From positions 930,001 to 994,000 of the forward strand of contig CALNXQ010000002.1 in NCBI GenBank assembly GCA_942490535.1: a DNA stretch of 64,000 nucleotides, written 5' to 3'. Shown piece after piece: positions 30,699-39,953 of the stretch (positions are counted from its first letter, which is position 1; each line of letters starts with the position of its first letter). A program made the translations under genes and the position numbers. The notes below the pieces were generated by a model. The model did not search any database. It saw nothing but the letters and a program-made list of their open reading frames with translations, and was not told where the DNA came from. This DNA is from JAEINY01 sp942490535 (GTDB lineage Bacteria; Bacteroidota; Bacteroidia; Bacteroidales; Marinilabiliaceae).

Positions 30699-31760
30699 AT
30701 GACTAAATTTGAAGTAACAACCTTAAACGAGTTTATTCTAAAAAGCCAGATGCGCTTCCCGCAGGCTCAAGGCGGATTTTCACACCTGTTGCACCATGTT
30801 GGCATTGCGGCAAAAATTGTTAACCGGGCGGTGAATAAAGCCGGACTGATAGACATCCTGGGCGAAGTGGGAAATACCAACGTTCAAGGGGAATCCCAAA
30901 AGAAACTGGACGTGTATGCCAATGATCAATTTATCAATGCCATTCACAATTGCGGCGAAGTATGTGCCATTGCTTCCGAAGAAAATGAAAGTTTCCTCTT
31001 TTTTGATGACGAAATAGCCCGCAATGGCAAGTACGTCTTCTTAATGGACCCATTGGATGGCTCCTCCAATATCGATGTAAATGTGTCTATTGGTACGATC
31101 TTTTCCATTTATCGCCGTATCTCCCCCATTGGCGAAAAAGCCACCATGGAAGATTTCCTGCAACCGGGAACGGCTCAAATAGCGGCCGGTTATATATTAT
31201 ATGGAAGTTCCACCATGCTGGTATACACCACCGGTCATGGCGTAACAGGTTTTACACTGGATCCTTCGATTGGCGAATTCTGCTTGTCGCATTACCGGAT
31301 TCATACACCGGAAGATGGCCGTATCTATTCCATCAACGAGGGGAACTATAAAAAATTCCCTAAGGGCGTTAAAAAGTACATTAAATACTGCCAGGTGCGC
31401 GATGAAAAAACCGATCGTCCTTACACCTCCAGATACATTGGCTCATTAGTTTCGGATTTCCACCGCAACCTATTGAAAGGGGGTATTTTCATCTATCCGG
31501 AAACAGAAAGTGCGCCATTGGGTAAACTGCGCTTACTCTACGAATGTAATCCCATTGCCTTTCTGGCCGAACAAGCTGGCGGAAAAGCAAGCAACGGCTT
31601 TGAACCCATCATGAATATCAAACCCACTTCTTTGCACCAACGGGTCCCTTTTTATACGGGTTCGAAAAACATGGTGGAATTAATTGAATGCATGCTTCAA
31701 GAGCACACCGAGGGTAAAACAGTGAATGTTCCGATTAACTTTGAAAGTCAGAAACAATAA
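30699..31760 (+). CDS. fbp: Fructose-1,6-bisphosphatase class I
   Basis: This enzyme converts fructose 1,6-bisphosphate to fructose 6-phosphate in gluconeogenesis. The 353-residue protein shows the metal site FLMDPLDGSSNIDVNVSIGT, the Glu-rich stretch ASEENES before it, and the substrate-binding region RYIGSLVSDFHRNLLKGG. CNPIAFLAEQAGGKAS follows near the C-terminus. Length is typical of class I. The gene is transcribed away from lysC. Confidence 0.96.
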   Translation: MTKFEVTTLNEFILKSQMRFPQAQGGFSHLLHHVGIAAKIVNRAVNKAGLIDILGEVGNTNVQGESQKKLDVYANDQFINAIHNCGEVCAIASEENESFLFFDDEIARNGKYVFLMDPLDGSSNIDVNVSIGTIFSIYRRISPIGEKATMEDFLQPGTAQIAAGYILYGSSTMLVYTTGHGVTGFTLDPSIGEFCLSHYRIHTPEDGRIYSINEGNYKKFPKGVKKYIKYCQVRDEKTDRPYTSRYIGSLVSDFHRNLLKGGIFIYPETESAPLGKLRLLYECNPIAFLAEQAGGKASNGFEPIMNIKPTSLHQRVPFYTGSKNMVELIECMLQEHTEGKTVNVPINFESQKQ

Positions 31761-31875
31761 AAACAAACCATTACCGATCCGATCGATTACGTGATTAGAC
31801 ACGCCGAACACCAGTTTAAACCGCGAAGGGGCATCAAACCATTTTGATGCCTCTTTTGTTGTAAAAAGAAAACCC

Positions 31876-32823
31876 ATGCAGCACCTTTTTGTATTTATGG
31901 CGATGAGTATTCTGCACATCAGCTTGTGCATTGATACTTCCGGCCAAATTGGGGCCTTTGAGGATTATCAAGCATTAAACAATGCGGAGACCCGCCTCCC
32001 GGAGTTCAAAGACAGTGATCAAATGCTGCGTCTCAAAATACAGCAACTTGCCCGCATTAATACATCGCGCAAAAAACACAAGGCGCCCCCTGTTGAATTG
32101 GACATACTGGCTTCGCGGGTAGGAAATAAAATTGCCCTGGAGGGATCCCAAAAAAAATTCATGGGCCATTTCAACACCCACGGTGAAAGTCCCTATATCA
32201 GATATGCCCTGGCCGGCGGATTGGATCATGTCAAGGAAAATGCAGCCTCCATATCGGCCAATCAGAAACTGCCGGTTGAGGACGATGATTTATTGGCTTA
32301 CATGAAAACCAATCACGAGGCGTTTATGGCCGAACGAAAACCCAATGACGGGCATAAACAAAACTGCATTGATCCCCATCACACCCATGTTGGACTGGGT
32401 ATTGGATGGGAAAACAACGAGTTCAGATATTACGAAGAGTTCATTGACCGTTACCTGGCTTTTGAGCTTCAGGAATCAGTGGTCAAAGCCAATGAAGCAG
32501 TCACATTCAAGTTCCAACCACTTTCCGATCATTCGCCTTACACCATCATCATTTATCACGAACCATTTCCCAAACCCATGTCTCCGGGAAAGATCAATCG
32601 CATTTACTCTTATAATGATTTTGGTAAAACCGAGTTTTTATCCATCCCACCCTGGGAACTTCCCCAAACAGACTCCGATGGCTGGCGTACTCTGTCCTTT
32701 ACCCCGCCAAAAAAAGGCTATTATTACGTTCAGATATTTTTGAGTACCCAACCCTACACATCAGGCAATGCGTCGACTGAAGGTAAAATACAGGCATCCG
32801 GAATTGTTATAAGGGCGGAATGA
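31876..32823 (+). CDS. Secreted CAP/SCP-domain protein
   Basis: The 315-residue protein has a signal peptide (MQHLFVFMAMSILHISLC) and a CAP (SCP/PR-1) domain at ~35-195. The domain includes QQLARINTSRKKHKAPP at its N-terminus, a central GHFNTHGESPYIRYA block and a C-terminal HHTHVGLGIGWENNEF strand with the usual His. Residues ~195-315 look like a separate beta domain. CAP proteins in bacteria are extracellular and mostly uncharacterised, and some bind lipids or act as proteases. It follows fbp after 115 bases. Confidence 0.8.
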   Translation: MQHLFVFMAMSILHISLCIDTSGQIGAFEDYQALNNAETRLPEFKDSDQMLRLKIQQLARINTSRKKHKAPPVELDILASRVGNKIALEGSQKKFMGHFNTHGESPYIRYALAGGLDHVKENAASISANQKLPVEDDDLLAYMKTNHEAFMAERKPNDGHKQNCIDPHHTHVGLGIGWENNEFRYYEEFIDRYLAFELQESVVKANEAVTFKFQPLSDHSPYTIIIYHEPFPKPMSPGKINRIYSYNDFGKTEFLSIPPWELPQTDSDGWRTLSFTPPKKGYYYVQIFLSTQPYTSGNASTEGKIQASGIVIRAE

Positions 32824-32879
32824 TACCACGCATGGAATAGCAATCACAAAAAGTGGACACGCTGAACAGAAAAACAAAC

Positions 32880-33150
32880 GCGTTACAGCTTATAGAGCCT
32901 CTGTTGCGGATCCGGTAGCTATTACCGTAAAGCAAAACAGAAGCTTTGCAGCCCGTAAAGACTGTGTTGCAAGCCACGAAGGTATCGCCGTAAAGAAAAA
33001 CAGGATTGCTACCGCTTGTAGAGGTCCTGTTTCTGGGAGCGGAGGTACCGCCACAGAGAAAAACAGAAACTCCACAACTCGTAGAGATTCTGTTGAAAAC
33101 CATGAAGGTACCGCTGCAAAGAAAAACAGAAGCCTTACTGCCCGAGGAGA
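32880..33150. repeat. 63-bp tandem repeat between convergent genes
   Basis: Four degenerate units of 63 bases repeat the landmarks GAAAAACAG, GTAGAG, TGTT and GAAGGTACCGC. Both strands are open in one frame through the array. The plus frame gives 21-residue units beginning KNR and including HEGTAAK; the minus frame gives hydrophobic 21-residue units. 63 is three times the 21-bp period of the array at 18.6 kb. The plus frame lacks a credible start, so I call it a repeat rather than a gene. Confidence 0.7.
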
Positions 33151-33168
33151 CACACCCCTACATCACTG

Positions 33169-34506
33169 TCAATTAAGTATAAATTTGATTCCGGCTGACA
33201 CAAAGTTGGCGTTAAAACCTGAATCCCGGCGGTAATGGTTGTATTTGAAATCAACCGATTTAATCCCCAACCGCCAAACATGTGAATTGGTAAAGATATC
33301 CGTGTAAGTAACCCCAAAACCATATTGATTGGCTGAAAAACGGGATAGATCATAGTCAGACGTATAGTAGGCATCGGAGGACAGATGCTGTGCGTAAGGT
33401 TTAAAATAATCGGCAGCCGTTTGCTGGTAATAGCGATACGAGGGATAAAGCGTAAACCGGCCACTTATTTTGATGGGCAGCTCCAGACTTGCCGTGTGCG
33501 AAACAATTCCCCACTCATCAAAATAATACCGGTAATAGGTTCTGGCTACAAATCGCTCATTTATGTAGTAATGCAAGCGGCCCCCCAGGGCCACCTTAAA
33601 CCGGCTTCCGGGCAATTGTTCGATGTCATCTGCCAATCGGAACTGATCTATGTAAGACGCCTCCTTATCCACGAAATAAACCCGCTGATAAGGCGTCGAC
33701 AGCAATCCATCCTGACGCACCAGATCCAGCAACAAAACACCTTGCAGATTTTTTGAGAAGATCTGGGACACAGATAACCCCGCCGCGTATGAATTTCGGG
33801 CCTTGCTTGTGTGCTCTTTAAAACCCGGCGCATAATCCACGTTTCCGATGATGGTGTGCTGTTGAAAGAACGGGTCATCTAATCCCCCGCCCCCGTCACC
33901 AAAAGGACGAAGCTCATAGGGGTAAAGGTGTTTCCAGGTATCTAAATGAACCGACAGATGCAGGTGAACTTCCGTGTTTTTCTCATTAAAAAGACGGGTA
34001 TACCCACCCCCAAATCCAATTGAAAAATAATCAAATTCGGAAGAGACGGACAGATTGGTGTCCCACACAGCATTGCGATCATCGGAACTATGGCTGTAGG
34101 CGGCCGTCAGATTGGTCCACACATCACCGGACGAAGCACCGGAAGAGGCTTGAAAAGGATCGGCCGGTCCATCGCCATCAAACGGATTAATGTTACTGGA
34201 TGAAGCTGATGTATAAGCCGACACACTGGCATCGATGGTCAGCACCTCATCGTCATTAAGGGGTACAGCCACCACAATGGCAGCAGCCCCATCGGTCAGT
34301 TTTTCAGTGCCAATACCACCACTAACCGCTGCATGGTCGCCATCCTGCGTATATAAACTGGTTAAAATATCGACTTCTGTACTTTCCAGCACTCTTTTTT
34401 TATAGGTTTTTTCAGGCTTATCGATGACTGTTTGCGCCTGTACTCCGGTAAAGAGCAGACTCAACAACACCAGAAGTGATACTTGATACATTAAAGTTAC
34501 CTTCAT
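33169..34506 (-). CDS. DUF3570 outer-membrane beta-barrel protein
   Basis: The 445-residue protein has a signal peptide (YQVSLLVLLSLLFTGVQAQ) and then a beta-barrel-type sequence with many aromatic-ended strands, ending GIKFILN. A Ser/Gly-rich segment with DGDGPADPFQASSGASS is kept in the DUF3570 family. The start at 34506 (MKVTLMYQ) fits the signal peptide better than the longer start at 34554. It is the last gene of the operon thioredoxin / ApbE / DUF4266 / DUF3570, 81 bases after the DUF4266 start-stop unit. It is probably the outer-membrane component; function is unknown. Confidence 0.88.
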   Translation of the reverse strand: MKVTLMYQVSLLVLLSLLFTGVQAQTVIDKPEKTYKKRVLESTEVDILTSLYTQDGDHAAVSGGIGTEKLTDGAAAIVVAVPLNDDEVLTIDASVSAYTSASSSNINPFDGDGPADPFQASSGASSGDVWTNLTAAYSHSSDDRNAVWDTNLSVSSEFDYFSIGFGGGYTRLFNEKNTEVHLHLSVHLDTWKHLYPYELRPFGDGGGGLDDPFFQQHTIIGNVDYAPGFKEHTSKARNSYAAGLSVSQIFSKNLQGVLLLDLVRQDGLLSTPYQRVYFVDKEASYIDQFRLADDIEQLPGSRFKVALGGRLHYYINERFVARTYYRYYFDEWGIVSHTASLELPIKISGRFTLYPSYRYYQQTAADYFKPYAQHLSSDAYYTSDYDLSRFSANQYGFGVTYTDIFTNSHVWRLGIKSVDFKYNHYRRDSGFNANFVSAGIKFILN

Positions 34507-34635
34507 AATAAATAAAAAATCACCACAATTCACTATCCCCTTCAGGGAAATCATTCACACATACAACAGGCTATTCTACCAAAATTACGTCCCCCACATG
34601 GCATTTACAGCAGGCATAAAGTTTAAACGTAGCCC

Positions 34636-34848
34636 TTAATTACAGCCGCACCCGCCACCTGTTTTGCCGCCATTGGCACCTGCTGCGGCTTCCCGGTAGG
34701 CCTGGAAAGTGGCTTCATAGCGGTCACTTTTACGGGTTGAAAGCGCCATGTCCGGATCATTCAGATTTACTTTTTCGTACTCTTTCACCGCTGCACAGCC
34801 ATACAATAGACCAAGCGCAAAGCCCATCATGATCAATTTTCGTTTCAT
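34636..34848 (-). CDS. DUF4266 small lipoprotein with Gly-Cys tail
   Basis: The 70-residue protein has a lipobox GLLYGCAA, so the mature lipoprotein is only ~52 residues. It carries a conserved stretch (VKEYEKVNLNDPDMAL) and ends in the Gly/Cys tail GGKTGGGCGCN. This matches DUF4266. Its ATG overlaps the apbE stop by four bases, so the two are translationally coupled. The C-terminal CGC is suited to metal or thiol chemistry. ApbE next door suggests a flavin-linked envelope role, but a standard ApbE target motif is not evident in it. Confidence 0.85.
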   Translation of the reverse strand: MKRKLIMMGFALGLLYGCAAVKEYEKVNLNDPDMALSTRKSDRYEATFQAYREAAAGANGGKTGGGCGCN

Positions 34849-35828
34849 CTACTTTCAATTTTAATGTTCTCAGATGTGTAAATCTGCCCCAACTCATCAA
34901 TCAGAATGCATTCTGTTTGAGGCAGCTGATTAATGCGGTCCATACCAACATCTTTTCCCATCACAAATATGGCTGTTGCCAAGGCGTCGCACAATTCAGC
35001 CTTTGGCGAAAAGATGGTCACACTCACCAACCCGGTAGAAGGATAACCCGTTCGAGGATCGATAATGTGGGAATACTTTTTACCATTGAGCGTTATAAAT
35101 TTCTCGTAATCACCCGATGTGGCCACGGCCCCATCCTGAATGGGTAACCAGGCAAAGGCCTTTTGTTTATTGAGTGGATTGGTGATCGCCACGGTCCAGT
35201 CCTTTCCATCCGGCTGAGTGCCCCAGGCACTCATATCGCCTGACGCATTAATGATACCGGCTACAACCCCTTCTTTTATCAACAATGCTTTGGCCTTATC
35301 GGCAGCATATCCTTTTCCGATGGCACCAAATCCTATTTTCATGCCGGGCTTCGATAGAAAAACAGTTGTATCCGCTTTATTCAGCAGAAGGTGTTGATAG
35401 CCAATTTTTGAGACCGATGCTGCCATTTCCACAGAATCGGGCAAAGCTGACATGCTTCCATCATACTTCCAAATGGGAACCACCGAAGCAAAGGTGATGT
35501 CAAAGGCCCCATCCGTTAACCGGGAGATGGCAAGCGCATGCTCAATCAGTTCGAATAGCTGCGGATCAACCTTCACCGGTTGAACACCGGCATTTCGATT
35601 AATCAATGCTGTTTGCGAATGGGGATCCCAGGAGGAAATCAGCTTTTCAATGCGCGTGATTTCATGGATCGCCTTATCGATGTAGTCATTGGCCTGGTCT
35701 TCCCCGAAGGCTACCACTGTTATTTCGAAACGACAACCCATTAGCAAAAGTTGCCGCTTACTGATCTGCTGCGACTTCATGGGAGCCGCTACAAGCGTAA
35801 GCAACAGAAGAATGAGAAGGTGCTTCAC
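34845..35828 (-). CDS. apbE: FAD:protein FMN transferase (ApbE)
   Basis: ApbE covalently attaches FMN to Thr/Ser of extracytoplasmic redox proteins. The 327-residue protein has a signal peptide (to APMKSQQ) and the family blocks LMGCRFEITVVAFGED, GFGAIGKGYAADKAKAL, INASGDMSAWGTQ, YSHIIDPRTGYPS and CDALATAIFVMG. The DA-x2-TA metal site is present. It sits in a four-gene operon, 3 bases after the thioredoxin gene and overlapping the DUF4266 gene. No obvious flavinylated partner with an FMN-binding domain is adjacent, so its target is open. Confidence 0.94.
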   Translation of the reverse strand: MKHLLILLLLTLVAAPMKSQQISKRQLLLMGCRFEITVVAFGEDQANDYIDKAIHEITRIEKLISSWDPHSQTALINRNAGVQPVKVDPQLFELIEHALAISRLTDGAFDITFASVVPIWKYDGSMSALPDSVEMAASVSKIGYQHLLLNKADTTVFLSKPGMKIGFGAIGKGYAADKAKALLIKEGVVAGIINASGDMSAWGTQPDGKDWTVAITNPLNKQKAFAWLPIQDGAVATSGDYEKFITLNGKKYSHIIDPRTGYPSTGLVSVTIFSPKAELCDALATAIFVMGKDVGMDRINQLPQTECILIDELGQIYTSENIKIESR

Positions 35829-35831
35829 CCA

Positions 35832-36269
35832 CTAGTTTTTTAGGGATGATAAATGCATTACATATTCTTCCGGGGACATTTTTTTATACCCGGTTTCGCC
35901 CAGTACATGCCCTCTTTCATCCAGCAACACAACTAACGGGAAATAGCCATTCCGATTGTATCGCTCTGCCAATTGATTATTTTTCTTTTGCTGGTCGGCT
36001 GGTAAGGCATTGGCTTTACGGCGCGGAAAATCCACCTTCAGCAATACATACTTCTCATCGGCTGCGGTCTTAAAGGCTTCGGACCGAAATACTTCCTTAT
36101 CCAGCTTCATACACACTGAGCACCAATCAGACCCTTGAAAGACCATCACAATAGCACGGTGCTGCCGGGCGGCTAAGGTTTTGGCCTGCTCAAAATCAGT
36201 CTGCCATTCCTGGGCCTGCACCTGCCAACAAGCCCCTAATACCATCAGTAAAATAAGTACTTTTTTCAC
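35832..36269 (-). CDS. Secreted thioredoxin-fold protein
   Basis: The 145-residue protein has a signal peptide ending CWQVQAQ and a thioredoxin-7-type domain with the active site GSDWCSVCMKLDKEVF (CSVC) and the cis-Pro region GYFPLVVLLDERG. It would act as a periplasmic thiol oxidoreductase. It is the first gene of the operon with apbE, DUF4266 and DUF3570. Reduction of the Cys-rich DUF4266 tail is a plausible job, by inference from context. Confidence 0.88.
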   Translation of the reverse strand: MKKVLILLMVLGACWQVQAQEWQTDFEQAKTLAARQHRAIVMVFQGSDWCSVCMKLDKEVFRSEAFKTAADEKYVLLKVDFPRRKANALPADQQKKNNQLAERYNRNGYFPLVVLLDERGHVLGETGYKKMSPEEYVMHLSSLKN

Positions 36270-36443
36270 AATCCTCTTTTTAATTAAACCATGGGTTTAA
36301 ATATTGATACCATTAACAGCTTGGGGGATCACATTGTTTAACCACCTGTATTAATGAAATCGGGATACTCGCTTTTTTATTGCCAGAGCAGTTGGCAAAA
36401 AGCCAATGGCCGGAAATTCCATTAAAACTGCTATTTTGGTGCC

Positions 36444-36905
36444 ATGACAATTAATGTAGAAATAAAACAAGCGCTATTTGATCAACTGAAAGCCATGCTG
36501 GATGACAAGATCAACGCGATACGGAAAGCCATGTCAGAGACATCCGAATCGATGGAAAATGATACCAAGAGCAGTGCAGGTGATAAATTCGAGACGGGCC
36601 GGGAAATGATGCAAATAGAGCTGAACAACCAACACGTGCAGCTCAACAAACTGCTGCAACTGCAGCATGACTTATCGCTGATAAAGGTTACAGAAATTCA
36701 CCACACCGTAGGTTTTGGCTGCCTGGTAAATACGTCCATGGGTGGCTACTTTATATCGGTAGCTTTGGGCAAAGTGATACACGATGGTTCTAATTACTAT
36801 GCGCTATCACTGGCATCGCCCATTGGGAAAGCATTACATCAGGCCAAAGTTGGTGATGTGGTAAACTTCCAGGGGAAGAAAATTGAAATTCTTGACATGG
36901 TGTGA
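36444..36905 (+). CDS. GreA/GreB-like transcription elongation factor homologue
   Basis: The 153-residue protein has an N-terminal helical hairpin region (residues ~1-75, rich in Lys/Glu and Met) and a C-terminal FKBP-like Gre domain. The hallmark near the end is LASPIGKALHQAKVGDVVNF. Gre factors rescue backtracked RNA polymerase. The acidic tip residues of the coiled coil cannot be judged by eye, so cleavage activity is not certain. A -7-like TATTTTG lies just before the start. It is divergent from the thioredoxin operon. Confidence 0.82.
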   Translation: MTINVEIKQALFDQLKAMLDDKINAIRKAMSETSESMENDTKSSAGDKFETGREMMQIELNNQHVQLNKLLQLQHDLSLIKVTEIHHTVGFGCLVNTSMGGYFISVALGKVIHDGSNYYALSLASPIGKALHQAKVGDVVNFQGKKIEILDMV

Positions 36906-36982
36906 GCGGGCACCACACCTCCATTGCCCAATAGAGAGAAGTTAGACATATGCACAGCCCCGTGATTTTAGGGGCTTTATTA

Positions 36983-36990
36983 TATATTTG
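36983..36990 (+). promoter_or_regulatory. -7 element of the C69 peptidase gene
   Basis: TATATTTG lies 35 bases before the ATG at 37025 and inside the longer frame from 36950, which argues for the shorter start. Confidence 0.6.
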
Positions 36991-37024
36991 TCATTCAGAT
37001 GTAAGCAAACAAATCAATTACAAT

Positions 37025-38761
37025 ATGAAAACATCCTTATTTTTTCTTTTTGCGTTACTGGTTTTATCCGGCATTGATGCCTTCGCGTGTACCAGTTACC
37101 TGGTAACCAAAGGTGCCTCAGCCGATGGTTCGAATCTGATTTCCTACGCCGGTGATTCGCATGTCCGTTACGGACAGCTCTATTTCCGCCCCAGAGCGCA
37201 GTGGCCAAAGGGGTCTATGCAAACCATTTACGATCGCAGCTCGGACAAACCATTGGGTCAAATCCCTTACCCCGCCGAAACCTACCAGGTGATTGGCTTT
37301 ATGAATGAACACCAGGTAGCCATTGGGGAGAGTACCTTTGGCGGCAGGAGTGAATTGAGTGACTCCACCGGTGTCATCGATTGGGGAAGCATCATGTTTC
37401 TCGGTTTACAGAGAGGTAAAACTGCCCGCGAAGCCATTAAGATCATGGTGGAGTTGGTGGAAGAGTATGGTTACTACAGTTCCGGTCAATCCTATTCCAT
37501 TGCCGATCCCAATGAGGTTTGGATCCTTGAGATAATAGGTAAGGGCATGGATATGAAAACAGATCCCACCACTCAACACACCTACAATGCCAACAAAGGT
37601 GCCGTTTGGGTGGCCCGACGCGTGCCGGATGGGTATATCAGCGCACATGCCAACCACGCCCGCATCACCACTTTCCCCATGGAAGATGGCGTGAAATCCA
37701 TTAGCTCCAAGCATCTGGATCAAATTTTTAATGCGGAAGTGGAAGTTGTTTACGCAGAGGATGTGGTCAATTTTGCCAGGAAAATGGGCTATTACAAAGG
37801 TAAGGAAGCCAATTTCAGTTTCTCCGACACCTATGCACCTTTGGATTTTGGTGCTGCCCGCTTCTGCGAATTGAGGGTTTGGGCCATGTTTGATCAGGTG
37901 AACGATGATATGAAGCCATATTGGAACTATGCCACCGGCAAGAGCCAAGGGCCCCGCATGCCGCTTTGGATTAAGCCCAACCGCAAACTGACGCCCCGCG
38001 ACTTAATGAGCTTCTTTGGCAATCACCTGCAGGGCACTGAACTGGATATGAGCCAGGATGTGGGTGCCGGTCCGCAAGGGCTTCCTTATCGTTGGCGCCC
38101 GCTAACCTGGAAATTTGAAGATAAGACCTATTTCAACGAGCGTACCACCGCCACCCAACAAACAGCCTTCTCATGGGTAGCTCAAATGCGCAGCTGGTTA
38201 CCTAATCCAATTGGAGGCATCTTCTGGTATGGCCTGGATGATGCCAACCTGTCGTTGCATGTGCCTTTTTACACGGGCATGACCCATGTACCCTACTCCC
38301 ATTCGGAAGAAAACGGGGACATATTAACGTATTCAGAAAGCTCTGCCTTTTGGGTTTTTCAGCGTGTTTCGCATTTTGTGTATTTGTTTTACGACCGGGC
38401 CATTGTTGATCTCCGTAAGAAACAACAGGCCTATCGCAACAAGTTTGAAGCTTCTATTCCTGCCATCGATGCCGCAGCAAAGATGCTTTACGAGAATCAT
38501 CCGGAACTGGCTGCTGAGTTTTTAACGACTTTCTCACACAATGCCGCCAGCAGTGTGGTAAATGATTGGCGAGACCTGGGTAATTTTCTGTTGGTAAAGT
38601 ACCTCGATGGAAATGTGAAGCAGGAAAAGGACGGAGAATTTTTGCGTAACGAATGGGGTTTCCCTCAAAACCCCAGCCATCCCAATTATCCCGATAGCTG
38701 GAAGAAAACAATTATTCAGGAAACCGGCGATAAACTACTGGTGCCAGCCACCGAAAAATAA
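37025..38761 (+). CDS. Peptidase family C69 dipeptidase
   Basis: C69 enzymes are Ntn hydrolases that cut dipeptides from substrates. The 578-residue protein has a signal peptide ending GIDAFA directly before CTSYLVTKGASADGS; that Cys becomes the N-terminal nucleophile after cleavage. Other family blocks are SYAGDSHVRYGQLY, NEHQVAIGESTFGGR, SIADPNEVWILEIIG and WVARRVPDGYISAHANHARI. The start at 37025 follows from the promoter and signal peptide. It acts in the periplasm or outside. A terminator follows. Confidence 0.92.
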   Translation: MKTSLFFLFALLVLSGIDAFACTSYLVTKGASADGSNLISYAGDSHVRYGQLYFRPRAQWPKGSMQTIYDRSSDKPLGQIPYPAETYQVIGFMNEHQVAIGESTFGGRSELSDSTGVIDWGSIMFLGLQRGKTAREAIKIMVELVEEYGYYSSGQSYSIADPNEVWILEIIGKGMDMKTDPTTQHTYNANKGAVWVARRVPDGYISAHANHARITTFPMEDGVKSISSKHLDQIFNAEVEVVYAEDVVNFARKMGYYKGKEANFSFSDTYAPLDFGAARFCELRVWAMFDQVNDDMKPYWNYATGKSQGPRMPLWIKPNRKLTPRDLMSFFGNHLQGTELDMSQDVGAGPQGLPYRWRPLTWKFEDKTYFNERTTATQQTAFSWVAQMRSWLPNPIGGIFWYGLDDANLSLHVPFYTGMTHVPYSHSEENGDILTYSESSAFWVFQRVSHFVYLFYDRAIVDLRKKQQAYRNKFEASIPAIDAAAKMLYENHPELAAEFLTTFSHNAASSVVNDWRDLGNFLLVKYLDGNVKQEKDGEFLRNEWGFPQNPSHPNYPDSWKKTIIQETGDKLLVPATEK

Positions 38762-38799
38762 ATTGGGAAATGGTTTTTTTAGCGCCATACCACCATTTC

Positions 38800-38836
38800 A
38801 AAAGCCCCGATCGTGTAACGACCGGGGCTTTTTTTA
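38800..38836 (+). terminator. Intrinsic terminator after the C69 peptidase gene
   Basis: AAAAGCCCCGATCG and CGACCGGGGCTTTT pair with one mismatch around TGTAA and are followed by Ts. Confidence 0.88.
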
Positions 38837-38891
38837 CTACAAATAAGTCTGTGACGCTATACCATGGGCAGAGGTAATCAGAACAGATAAT

Positions 38892-38899
38892 TATCTTTG
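38892..38899 (+). promoter_or_regulatory. -7 element of the nuclease gene
   Basis: TATCTTTG lies 24 bases before the ATG at 38924. The longer start at 38897 lies within it. Confidence 0.6.
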
Positions 38900-38923
38900 C
38901 GTGCACATTCATACATCACCCTC

Positions 38924-39793
38924 ATGAAAATTAGATTTGTTTTCTCCCTATTATCCCTATGGGTATTTGGCGCATTGCATGCCCAACAGCTCAAGCCCAT
39001 TGAATTGGATGCCACCTACGAGCATGATAAATACAATACACAGCCGAAGGATGTAGTGCGAACCTTTCGAGCCTATACCGTTTCGTTTGACGGAAGCGAT
39101 GATGACAACGGAGATGGTCAGGCAGATTATTGGCGGGTGCCGGAATGGGTATCCTATGAAATTAAGGCGATGATTGATCCTGAGAAAGGGCCCAAGCGCC
39201 CCTCCAAATGGATGACTGATAAAGAGCTGCATGGTGAAGGGGTTTGTGCCACGGATGCTGCCTATAACTATTCACAGGAGTTTCGGAAGACTCACCCGAA
39301 CTGGTATGCCCGGGGCCATATGTGTATGAAGCTGATTGCCTGGCGGCATGGGGCCAATGCCGATTGGAATACGCATACCTTATTGAATGCTTGTCCGCAA
39401 CGGGAGCATAACAATGCAGGTATCTGGCTGGATATGGAGAAGAAAACGATTGCCTGGGCCAATGAATTCGGTTCGGTATGGGTGATTTGCGGGCCAGTGT
39501 TTACCGATCAGACTCCCTCCTCTTTTATTGGCGAACCGGAAAAAGGGGAATTAATGGTAGCCGTACCGGATGCGTTTTTTAAGGTTGTGGTGCGCGAAGG
39601 CCCCACTGCGGAACATCCCGAAGTGTTGGCCTTCATCTACCCGCAGGATACCCAGCGGAAAGATACGGATCATGGGAAGTACCTGGTATCAGTGGATGAA
39701 GTGGAAGAACGGACAGGCTTGGATTTGTTTACAAATCTTTCACCAGAAGGGCAGCAAAAGATTGAGGGTAGCATAGCGAAAGGGATTTGGTGA
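38924..39793 (+). CDS. Secreted DNA/RNA non-specific endonuclease
   Basis: The 289-residue protein has a signal peptide ending WVFGALHAQ and a beta-beta-alpha-metal nuclease domain. The catalytic block is YARGHMCMKLIAWRHG (RGH form of the DRGH motif), followed by LLNACPQREHNNAGIWLDME with the metal-binding Asn and then VWVICGPVF. This is the NUC1/Serratia-nuclease family. It is likely exported and could serve nutrient scavenging or defence. No immunity gene is adjacent. The start at 38924 follows from the promoter. Confidence 0.9.
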   Translation: MKIRFVFSLLSLWVFGALHAQQLKPIELDATYEHDKYNTQPKDVVRTFRAYTVSFDGSDDDNGDGQADYWRVPEWVSYEIKAMIDPEKGPKRPSKWMTDKELHGEGVCATDAAYNYSQEFRKTHPNWYARGHMCMKLIAWRHGANADWNTHTLLNACPQREHNNAGIWLDMEKKTIAWANEFGSVWVICGPVFTDQTPSSFIGEPEKGELMVAVPDAFFKVVVREGPTAEHPEVLAFIYPQDTQRKDTDHGKYLVSVDEVEERTGLDLFTNLSPEGQQKIEGSIAKGIW

Positions 39794-39953
39794 GGATTGA
39801 AGAGACTGAAAACAGAGGGGGCTAAGCGGAAACAGAATTTACTGTCGACGATCGGATTTGGGTATTTGCCAATTGGAAGATTCGTTCCTTAGGATTTGCT
39901 ATGTCACAAAAAACCTTGTATATTTTTTCATTAATCTTTTAAAACAGAAGGAT

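Noticed and set aside
32807..33153. Minus-strand frames through the 63-bp repeats
   Set aside because: Both strands are open because of the repeat, and the hydrophobic reading has no signal or start evidence.
37406..37948. 180-codon minus-strand frame
   Set aside because: It is a shadow of the C69 peptidase gene, which has clear family motifs.
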